Below, in pieces: positions 1 to 6,400 of a stretch of 7,738 nt of DNA (positions are counted from its first letter, which is position 1; every line of letters starts with the position of its first letter). The translations under genes were made by a program, and so were the position numbers. The DNA is from Christensenella sp. UBA941 (lineage in GTDB: Bacteria > Bacillota > Clostridia > Christensenellales > UBA941), in the NCBI GenBank assembly GCA_002293365.1, contig DBDD01000200.1, positions 1-7,738 on the forward strand. Reading direction: 5' to 3'. Below the pieces are notes generated by a model that was given only the letters and a program-made list of their open reading frames with translations, did no database searches and was not told the DNA's origin.

Positions 1-140
1 TTGAAGAAGTTACGGCTGAAGGCTGACATGTCGAGCTGCTTGCCGATGCCGTCGAGGTCAAAGAGCTTGGCGGGATACTTGGCCTTCAGGTGCATGTAGA
101 GGTCATCGAATTCCTGATCGTAAGTGGTTTTGATATACAT
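1..140 (-). CDS. Probable ribonucleotide reductase large subunit, N-terminus only (cut by window edge)
   Basis: The first 46 codons are visible and the gene runs off the left edge. The ATG at 140-138 overlaps the TAA stop of the kinase-redoxin gene (TAATG) and has a strong ribosome site, AAGGAGAGGA, at 156-147 with about 7 bases to the start, so the start is well supported. The peptide begins MYIKTTYDQEF and includes LFDLDGIGKQLDMSAF. From memory of phage proteins this resembles the N-terminus of phage-encoded ribonucleotide reductases, often named anaerobic ribonucleoside-triphosphate reductase; no catalytic residue lies within the visible part, so the class cannot be read. If right, it would reduce ribonucleotides to deoxyribonucleotides in the cytoplasm. 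The context supports this: the gene just before it ends in a CPKC redoxin domain, the usual partner of a reductase, and a ThyX-like gene lies further upstream. Another phage protein remains possible. Confidence 0.45.
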   Translation of the reverse strand, partial: MYIKTTYDQEFDDLYMHLKAKYPAKLFDLDGIGKQLDMSAFSRNFF

Positions 141-352
141 TAGTTGTCCTCTCCTTGCACCCAATTTTGAAGCGCCTTTGCGTCTAAGAATTGGCCGTCG
201 ATCTCCGCAAAGGGCATGGTCATGATGCCGTGTTCCTGTGCAATCGGCATGAAAACATCTTCGTCGCTGCAAACGGAAAACGGAATGCCGTTGATCTCCA
301 GCGCGTTCTTAATCATCTTGCATTTAGGGCAGTTGTTCGAGTAAAGCGTCAT
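140..352 (-). other. Possible internal start giving a free 70-residue glutaredoxin
   Basis: Residue 196 of the kinase-redoxin protein is an ATG at 352-350, exactly at the first strand of the redoxin domain (MTLYSNNCPKCK). A ribosome-site-like GGGAG lies at 366-362, leaving 9 bases before that ATG, which is a better spacing than the full-length gene has. The resulting 70-residue protein would be the normal size of an NrdH-type redoxin. The sequence shows the site and the spacing; that ribosomes use it is inference. It may equally be a relic of two formerly separate genes whose stop codon was lost. Confidence 0.35.
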
Positions 353-937
353 CGGTTTATACTCCCAATCATCATCTTGCTCCGTATCAATTAAACGGGC
401 GTATTTTTCTATGGCATCGACGGTTTCGCGGATGTCCTTGTTTTGGACAGATATCGAGGGGAATGGGAATTGACCGCAATCGAAGGCCATTTCGTCATGT
501 CGTACTCTGCGGATCACGTCGGTCAGCTTATCCCCGCGCCGGAGCATACGCCAAATGCGCACACGCATAGGCACGTCGATATTAACGACGATAGGAAACC
601 GCTTGCCGTTGTACGTCCGATTGAAGAATTTCACGCCTTTGGGGTCGATTACGTATAGGTCAGACTGGTCTACTTGGGCCTGCGTCGCAGCGTAGTGGTT
701 GCCATCGAAAAAGGTATAGGCGACGATATTATCCAGCGACATGACTTCCTCGGCGGTCACGAAAATATGGCCGGGTTCGCGCTGGTATCGCGGAGGCCGG
801 GACGTATAAGACGCGACTGATTTGTAGCCGCGTCTTTCAAGTTCCTGTGTTACTGCTGTTTTTCCGCTGCCGGACTTTCCGACGAGCAATACGACTGTGT
901 TTGAGAGCCTTGTCTTACGAACATTTCGTTTACCCAT
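140..937 (-). CDS. Guanylate-kinase-like nucleotide kinase fused to a glutaredoxin/NrdH-like domain
   Basis: The 265-residue protein has two parts. Residues 13-180 look like a guanylate kinase: a P-loop GKSGSGKT at 20-27, the segment YTSRPPRYQREPGH.FVT that matches the GMP-binding TTR.pR.gE.dG..Y.FV region, GNHYAATQAQV matching GNYYGT...V, DLYVID, and an arginine-rich lid (RMLRRGDKLTDVIRR). It probably phosphorylates a (deoxy)nucleoside monophosphate with ATP; the base specificity cannot be read. Residues 196-265 look like a glutaredoxin: MTLYSNNCPKCKMIKNAL with a CPKC redox pair, a TMPF cis-proline segment and IDGQFLDAKAL. The start at 937 has GGAGG at 955-951, but the spacing of 13 bases is long. 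The P-loop lies close to the N-terminus, so a much later start is unlikely. The gene overlaps the end of the ThyX-like gene by 88 bases and shares TAATG with the next gene. Such a fusion is not one I know as standard. Family calls are strong; the fusion's role is inference. Confidence 0.85.
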   Translation of the reverse strand: MGKRNVRKTRLSNTVVLLVGKSGSGKTAVTQELERRGYKSVASYTSRPPRYQREPGHIFVTAEEVMSLDNIVAYTFFDGNHYAATQAQVDQSDLYVIDPKGVKFFNRTYNGKRFPIVVNIDVPMRVRIWRMLRRGDKLTDVIRRVRHDEMAFDCGQFPFPSISVQNKDIRETVDAIEKYARLIDTEQDDDWEYKPMTLYSNNCPKCKMIKNALEINGIPFSVCSDEDVFMPIAQEHGIMTMPFAEIDGQFLDAKALQNWVQGEDN

Positions 938-1620
938 GCGTTGTCTCTATCCTCCGTTTCGTCAATAAAAATAAATTCCTGCGCATACGGGAGCGAACGC
1001 GCCCATGTCATGAAGTCCGACGACCATTCAGAGAGCCGGTGATGGCGACGCTGCCCTTTGGAACACATAGCGAATAGCGTTTCGTAGTTCATCTTCACGG
1101 TGCGCTTCTGTTCAAAGCTGGACGGGAGCGCCTGTTTGAGCTTGCGGAAATGGTTCATAGCATCTGCATGTGAGTTGTGCTTCGTGTAAATCAAGTATTT
1201 ATTGCGCTTTACTTCTAAGTAATGGAGTGCGTGAGTCCAGAACGACAAGTCTTCTATGTCCCATTCACTCTCGTCTGCGCCGAACATGTCTGCCGTAAAC
1301 TGGTAGGCATGAAGCTTGTGCATGGTAGAGCATGAATTAGCTACTGTACCAACCTTGTAGGTGTCATATTCGCTCCAAAAGTAGAGTGGCGCGGTAATAT
1401 CGACGCTAACCTCAATAAAGCGCAGGAACTTTCGGTGTTCGCTCCCGGCGTGAATTAGGCTCTGTGCAAGCTTCATGTCGTTAGGGCCGATGCCGACGAA
1501 CAACGAATTATCGCCTTGCGGCATATAAACGCTGTCGCCTAAATGCCAGCTATCCTTCGGGTTCCTCATACCGCGCAGCGCGGCCTCAAACCCTGTGACT
1601 TCGGTGTGTTCAAATTTCAT
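850..1620 (-). CDS. ThyX-like (flavin-dependent thymidylate synthase fold) protein with divergent signature
   Basis: A 256-residue protein. ThyX enzymes methylate dUMP to dTMP using FAD, NADPH and methylene-tetrahydrofolate. Fold-level resemblance is seen in two places. Residues 61-101 (EHRKFLRFIEVSVDITAPL, then FWSEYDTYKVGTVANSCST) occupy the place of the ThyX helix and signature RHRxxSxNExSxRY. Near the C-terminus, MNYETLFAMCS at 177-187 and R191..HRLSEW at 192-199 match the ThyX pattern of N.YT.F.wt...R...HAQ.EI. The RHR triplet of the signature is not present (SEY/D at about 83-86), while Asn95 and Ser96/98 could stand for the SxNExS part. Activity as a thymidylate synthase is therefore uncertain. 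The start is good: AAGGAG at 1636-1631, overlapping the stop of the previous gene, with 9 bases to the ATG. The last 29 residues overlap the kinase gene and look non-conserved (QGSQTQSYCSSES). Similar phage proteins are often left unnamed. Confidence 0.65.
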   Translation of the reverse strand: MKFEHTEVTGFEAALRGMRNPKDSWHLGDSVYMPQGDNSLFVGIGPNDMKLAQSLIHAGSEHRKFLRFIEVSVDITAPLYFWSEYDTYKVGTVANSCSTMHKLHAYQFTADMFGADESEWDIEDLSFWTHALHYLEVKRNKYLIYTKHNSHADAMNHFRKLKQALPSSFEQKRTVKMNYETLFAMCSKGQRRHHRLSEWSSDFMTWARSLPYAQEFIFIDETEDRDNAWVNEMFVRQGSQTQSYCSSESPAAEKQQ

Positions 1621-1633
1621 GTTAAAAATCTCC

Positions 1634-1798
1634 TTATTGATTTAGTGGGCGTAGCTGCTTGAATTTGTTGGCGTATTCGGGATCGAAATAGGAGCGCACA
1701 GCGCCGCATTTGCTCTCGTAGCTTCGCAGCATCTGCTCATAGTGGTAGTCGCCCCGCCGCTTCCGATTTCGTTCACGCGCCAATTGATGGGATTTCAA
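1634..1798 (-). CDS. Small basic hypothetical protein with TTG start (54 residues)
   Basis: I do not recognise this protein. An open frame of 54 codons begins with TTG at 1798-1796 and ends with TAA at 1636-1634. It begins LKSHQLARERNRKRRG (the first residue read as Met) and contains CGAVRSYFDPEYANKF. The N-terminal third is strongly basic, which suggests nucleic-acid binding, and the rest looks helical. Support for expression is the ribosome site AAAGGAGGG at 1814-1806, nearly the full anti-16S complement, with about 8 bases between GGAGG and TTG; no ATG or GTG in this frame fits it. The frame fills the gap between two genes and its stop codon overlaps the ribosome site of the ThyX-like gene (TAAGGAG), as at other junctions in this window. 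That fit argues for a real gene; the function is unknown. Confidence 0.65.
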   Translation of the reverse strand: MKSHQLARERNRKRRGDYHYEQMLRSYESKCGAVRSYFDPEYANKFKQLRPLNQ

Positions 1799-1880
1799 AA
1801 ATAATCCCTCCTTTGCATGAGAAATTTGGTCATAGCGTGTTATTGAGTTGTGGGCTGGCTTAAATTAAGAGGGGCGCTGC
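1799..1880 (-). other. Intergenic leader, largest non-coding gap in the window
   Basis: These 82 bases separate the 122-residue gene from the 54-residue gene. Apart from the ribosome site at 1814-1806 I see no convincing -35/-10 pair, no terminator-like GC hairpin followed by T-run, and no repeat. A 12-codon frame from ATG at 1833 to TGA at 1795 crosses the ribosome site but has no ribosome site of its own. The stretch may hold a weak promoter or processing site, but the sequence does not show one. Confidence 0.4.
1806..1814 (-). promoter_or_regulatory. Strong ribosome binding site that selects a TTG start
   Basis: On the minus strand AAAGGAGGG lies at 1814-1806, followed by GATTATTT from GGAGG to the TTG at 1798. 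It is among the strongest Shine-Dalgarno sequences in the window and is what supports the TTG-started 54-residue gene. Confidence 0.7.
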
Positions 1881-2249
1881 TTATGCGTCGGCAGATTCCA
1901 CGGCCTTCAAATTGCCTGTCCAGAACAACCATTTGGGATCGCTGGTATCTTCCTGTAGGGAAACGACCACCGGCAGATCGCGATGCCGCTCATCGAACTC
2001 AACGGTAAAAACATCGTCCGCGTGAGCGTGAATCCAGTCCTTATACTTGTCGGTGAACCTCGGATAGTCGGCGTCGCGCTTGATGCTTTCGAGGTCGATC
2101 ATAACCTTGTCGCCCTCTGCGAAGTCGGGCGTCATGTTTTTCTTGTCCGCAAACGACGTGAGCTGCGCGATCATGCTTTTCGCTTGCTCCTTCGTGTGTC
2201 CTTTCGCCTGTAGCCTACGGATAGCGGCTAGTTTTTGTTCTCTGTTCAT
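1881..2249 (-). CDS. Hypothetical protein, 122 residues, helical N-terminus and beta-rich C-terminus
   Basis: I do not recognise a named family. Residues 1-33 (MNREQKLAAIRRLQAKG followed by HTKEQAKSMIAQL) look like two short amphipathic helices, of the helix-extended-helix kind seen in small DNA-binding or adaptor modules. From about residue 44 (FAEGDKVMIDLESI) to the end (VFTVEFDE, VVVSL, KWLFWTGNLKAV) the pattern is of short beta strands, like a small SH3-like barrel. The start chosen is the ATG at 2249, which has AAAGGA ending 6 bases before it; a TTG five codons further up (2264) overlaps that ribosome site and is unlikely. The gene lies 21 bases after the ERCC4 nuclease gene, so it is probably co-translated with the replication genes. 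A role as an accessory DNA-binding protein is a guess. Confidence 0.75.
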   Translation of the reverse strand: MNREQKLAAIRRLQAKGHTKEQAKSMIAQLTSFADKKNMTPDFAEGDKVMIDLESIKRDADYPRFTDKYKDWIHAHADDVFTVEFDERHRDLPVVVSLQEDTSDPKWLFWTGNLKAVESADA

Positions 2250-2270
2250 GTAGCGTCCTTTCAATCAACG

Positions 2271-2801
2271 TTATTTTAGGTGGCTTTTGAGGTAGTAACA
2301 GAATGTTCCGTAGATAAACAAGCCGCTGCATTTCTTGTTTTCGATGAACACAAACGGGAGGCCGTACCGATGCCAAAAGCTGTGCAGCGACGCCCAAAAT
2401 GACTTCTTGTTATACTGCGTCCTGTAGTTGCCAGCGGCCATATCAGCGTAGGAGGCATTTTCGATAAGCAGCACCTTATTGGCCGGGGCAAGCGCCAACT
2501 CCTTTTCAAAGCGGTCGCGCTGCTGCGCAAGGTTGCCGCTCAGTTCTTCGAGGGAGCCTTTTCGCTCGATCATGATTTCGTGGTCGAAGTACAGATCGCG
2601 GGGAATCGACAGCGCTTCATTGGCCGGAAGCATGAAGGAATAGTCGCCCTGACTTAGCGCCTTCTTTTTGAACGCGATACCTTTTTTGGTAAAGTGGTCG
2701 GTGATATGCCCATTTTCTTTCTCGCGGGTATCCACGAGGATCACCATCGAACCGATCAGCTCGTCTATTTCTTTATCGGTGAAAGCAAATCGTTCAAGCA
2801 T
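2271..2801 (-). CDS. Stand-alone ERCC4/XPF-type nuclease domain protein
   Basis: The 176-residue protein is essentially one ERCC4 nuclease domain. Visible motifs are VDTREK at residues 23-28, GDYSF at 52-56, IERKGSLEEL at 78-87 and the following QQRDRFEKEL helix. These match the family's metal-binding pattern (D..RE, GD, ERKxxxD), with glutamate in place of the last aspartate. Members cut branched or flapped DNA; phage versions are generally thought to act in recombination or replication-fork processing. The protein lacks the helix-hairpin-helix tail of full XPF/Mus81 proteins, so DNA targeting must come from its own C-terminal part or a partner. The ATG at 2801 is preferred over a GTG at 2804 because GAGGT at 2812-2808 then stands 6 bases upstream. 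That ribosome site is fused to the stop of the gene before it (TGAGGT), which suggests translational coupling. Confidence 0.85.
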   Translation of the reverse strand: MLERFAFTDKEIDELIGSMVILVDTREKENGHITDHFTKKGIAFKKKALSQGDYSFMLPANEALSIPRDLYFDHEIMIERKGSLEELSGNLAQQRDRFEKELALAPANKVLLIENASYADMAAGNYRTQYNKKSFWASLHSFWHRYGLPFVFIENKKCSGLFIYGTFCYYLKSHLK

Positions 2802-2810
2802 CACAGTACC

Positions 2811-3446
2811 TCAATATGTGGACTTAGACCGGCTGCGCGGGTTCCTGAACTTCTTGACGATGGCTCTCTCACGGCTGTCAAACTGACCCTTATCAAGCAA
2901 ATCCAGCATTTTGGCCATCTCATATTTGCTGATCGTCATGCCGCGGGCGACAAATTTAGGCACACGCATAATAGCCCCGCAGATATCGCGAGCGCGTTCC
3001 TCGTTGAATATCAGCTTTTTGCTGTTCAGATACTTCCACGGCGCGACATTTTGAATTTTACCGTCCTTGAAGTAGAACATATTGTGCTTGAAATCGAATT
3101 CTCCAATCACATCGTCGGGAGCGCCGGTGAACCGCGTCACGATCTGATACGGCCCCATCGACAGGGCGTATTCAGATACGAAATCGACGTTTTCAAGCTT
3201 TGCCGCGTTTAGCTTCTCCACGGCCTCCTCTGAATCCAGAAACAGGTCGTAGTCCTTTGGTGTGGAGCCGTTATAGAGGCTATAAATACAGCCCCCAGCA
3301 AAATACGAGTGCTTGTCGATGTATTCCCTGATCCGCAGCGGCAACCGGGAAAGAAGGTTTTTCTTTTGAGCGGTTAGCCTGCGCTCCAAATCACAAAAAA
3401 AGGCGCATCGCTTCTCGTCGTCGTTAAGTTGTTGCGTGTTAATCAT
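2811..3446 (-). CDS. Small nucleotidyltransferase-fold protein (Pol beta superfamily-like)
   Basis: The 211-residue protein carries the marks of a minimal Pol beta-type nucleotidyltransferase: YFAGGCIYSLYNG at residues 48-60, giving the GG...S region, then KDYDLF at 64-69 with Asp65 and Asp67 as candidate metal ligands, and GEFDF.HNMFY around 115-125, where Glu116 or Asp118 could be the third carboxylate. This is close to the layout of tRNA CCA-adding and related enzymes, but those are much longer and have further RNA-binding domains, which are absent. The C-terminus is basic (KKFRNPRSRSKSTY). It may transfer a nucleotide to a nucleic acid end or a protein; the substrate cannot be read. ATG at 3446 has GAGAGG at 3457-3452 just after the polymerase stop. 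The place between a polymerase and a nuclease gene suggests a DNA-metabolism role or a phage defence/counter-defence role. Confidence 0.6.
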   Translation of the reverse strand: MINTQQLNDDEKRCAFFCDLERRLTAQKKNLLSRLPLRIREYIDKHSYFAGGCIYSLYNGSTPKDYDLFLDSEEAVEKLNAAKLENVDFVSEYALSMGPYQIVTRFTGAPDDVIGEFDFKHNMFYFKDGKIQNVAPWKYLNSKKLIFNEERARDICGAIMRVPKFVARGMTISKYEMAKMLDLLDKGQFDSRERAIVKKFRNPRSRSKSTY

Positions 3447-3458
3447 ATTGACCTCTCT

Positions 3459-6400
3459 TTAGCTTATTGCATCCCAAGTTTTCAGGATTCTTTCTTTGTC
3501 GATGGCGCTCTGTATCCATTGCCCGTCAGCGTCTTTTGACCAGCGGCCTTCTTTCGAGGTCTTAGTTATCCGTATAACGTGGCCGGATTTAATCTCTGAC
3601 TTTTCAAAATCGCCAATCTTGACCTTGATTTTCTCGATCTCGCCGTCATGCAAGCAACAAATCGTCAGCTTGGGATGGGTGTATTTCCTGTCAACATCCA
3701 GAACAAGGTAATAATCCGGGGCATGACCGGGATCAAGCGACTTGACATAACCAAGAGCGTTAAATTCCCATTGAAGCCTTTGAGATAGAGTGTGTTCCGC
3801 GTCGTCAGGAATGTCGTTCCAGATGGCTCGCAAGGCGGCGTCACAATCGAAGTCCCTGTATTGCTTCTCCGTCTCAGTATTCGAGTGACGCATGACGTAA
3901 TCAATCAGGCAGTTCGGGAAGCCTTCGATTATCGGAAAGTCGGCGCTTTTACTGAATTGTGCGCGCCCATAAAGCTCGTCAAAACAGGCTATGAAAAATA
4001 GGACTTTCTTAATCGTGCCATAGTCCCGAAAGAAACCAATCTTGACCAAGATATCAATTTGGCCGCTGTCGATGTCTTTTGCTTTTTTGAGCTGCTTGAA
4101 CATCTCATAGAAATCTTTTTCCTTGCCGTACTTCTTTCCAAACTCAAAAAGCGCGTCCGCGGTGCGCTGTGTAAGCGACTTGATCGATGCCAGCGAGGGA
4201 TTGATTTGGTTTTCAGCCTTATTTGCGGCAAATTCTCGGTTGTCAGCCCCTAACTTAAAGCGCCCTTCTTTGATTCCAAACGCTTTCAGCATCTCTTGCT
4301 TTAAGATCGCGACTTTATCCTTTTTGCCTTTGGCGCTGTAGACAGAGAGCAGCGTTAGGTAGAATTCATACGGATAGTGCGCTTTGAGATAGGCGCAATA
4401 CAGGCTATCCAGCGCCATGCAATAAGAATGCGAGGCGTTGAAGCCATAGGCGCAGCTATCATCTATTATCTGCCAGATGCGCTCGCTCATTTCGCAGGCT
4501 TCGGATTCCGCGACGCCATCATCCTGTAATATCTTATCTTTCATGCCATCTACAAAACGGCTCTTTAGTGGGCGCACTTTTTCAGGGTGCTTCTTGGCAA
4601 TAGCTTTAATAATGCCGTAGCACTCGTCCATCGGAAACCCGGCGTAGTTCAGGACTTGCATGGTTTGCTCTTGATATAGAATAAACGACTGTGGGAACTC
4701 AGGCGTCTGGATAAGCTCGTCGAGCGCCTTGATGCCATACGAAAAGGGTTTGCGTGATTCAAACTTCGCGTACATAGATTTAAATGCGGGGCGTATCGCC
4801 GCGATGAACGCCGCCAGCTCCGATACATTCCGGGGCTTATATTTCACGACCTTTCGCGTTGTGGATTCTTTTTCGACCTGATTAACTCCAACCGTCCAGC
4901 CGTTCGCGTAGATATTCCAAACGGCATCGTCGTTCTTGACACGCTCCAGAAGCTCATTGACGGTGAGATGCCTTTCGCCGGCACGCTCGAAAATTGAATG
5001 TATCAGTAGCGTTACGTCCACTTTTAAAATGTCATTCTTTAGAAACTTGTAATTTTCAGCGATGTTGCCGTCAATCACGGTGGTCATGTACTCTTTCTTG
5101 GACGTATCCGACTTGCACTTTATAAGGCCGATTTCTTCGCGTATGCTGCCCTGATAGAGTAAATACGCACAAGGAGCCTTCTTCTTGTCGCCTATAATGC
5201 CCCAATATGGCATAGACTGTCTAACCAAATCGTGATATTGCTCGTCAACAAAATCAAAGATATCAAGCTGCTCACGCTCGTCATCATCGGCGAATTTTAT
5301 GGCCTCGTCGTATTCCTCTAGCTGCTTTGAAACCTCGTTCGCGGTTATGAACTTCAGATTTTTTGCGCGGGCGAAAAGCTTGAATGCCGCCTTTTTCTTC
5401 AACGTGCCGAAGCAGATCATTGGATAGGCATGGTCTTTACCCATGACCTCTTCCTGCGCCTGAGCGAATATCTCCGGGTTGCCTGTGTTTAGATCGAGGT
5501 CGGGTAAGGAGCGCGTTTTCAGAATACGTGTCGCGGATATGAAGCGCTCCGGGTAGAGCTTAACCGGCGACTTAAACCTGTCTACCTTGCTAAAGCCACA
5601 CAGGGTATTCGTGAAGTAGCCGACGCCGCTGCCGCGCCCGCTGTCGGTAATGATACCGCCAAGCTCAAGCGCCCGTTTAACGATCTGGTAGTCGATCAGC
5701 GGATAATCGACCATGCCAGTCTTTTTATAAACGTCAACCTCCATTTTGACGCCCTCGTAGTAGCGGTCATACTCGCTGGACGGGATATCCTTCATGTACT
5801 CTTTGAACTTCTTTGAAATTAGGCGGCTATAGAGCGAATTCCGTTCTTCTTGGGATAGATGCGGGTAGAGCGTCGGCAGCTTAATATTGTCGTCTAAAAC
5901 AATGTCCTCAAAATCCAGCAGGAGATCGCAGTTCGCCATTGCTCGTTCCACTTGCTCCGGGCTAAAGACGCCTTGTTCGGCGAAGCGTTTTCTGACGGTA
6001 TCATCGTCCGGGTAATCCATGAACCAGCCTTCTTCATCGTCGTATTTCAAGCCTCTGCCGGCGAGGATATCGTTTCGGTCGGCTGCTTGGGCTTCGGTGA
6101 TGTAATGGCTGTCGAGGCCGACAATCATCTCAATGCCGTGGTCGCGGTTTAGGTCACGAATCGTCTCGTTTATCTGCTTCTGCTTATCCGTATTGTGGCA
6201 TTGTATTTCGAGCATGAAATTAGCGCCGAAGTGCGCGTAAAGCTTCAAGACGATTTCTTCGATATCCTCTTGATATTGCCAGAAGCCGACGCAGGCCGTC
6301 GTTATGAAAACGTCCTCCGGGGGCAGCGAATAAAGCAGCTCAAGATCGACTCGCGGCCTATAATAATAGCCATCCTCGTTTGCGTCGGATAGAATTCGGT

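Noticed and set aside
1795..1833. A 12-codon frame upstream of the TTG-started gene, possibly a leader peptide
   Set aside because: It has no ribosome site of its own, and its codons include the strong ribosome site that serves the next gene.
1799..1880. Promoter or terminator in the largest gap
   Set aside because: I found no TTGACA/TATAAT-like pair with proper spacing and no GC-rich hairpin followed by a T-run.
2250..2264. TTG at 2264 as the start of the 122-residue protein
   Set aside because: It overlaps the AAAGGA ribosome site that is well placed for the ATG at 2249.
2694..3212. A 172-codon open frame on the plus strand opposite the nuclease and nucleotidyltransferase genes
   Set aside because: It crosses two recognisable minus-strand genes and shows no motif or ribosome site of its own.
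5492..5512. Apparent loss of a catalytic aspartate in the polymerase (PDLDLN in place of PDxDxD)
   Set aside because: PolC enzymes carry the same DLN form, and the two aspartates that bind metal in this motif (398 and 400) are present.
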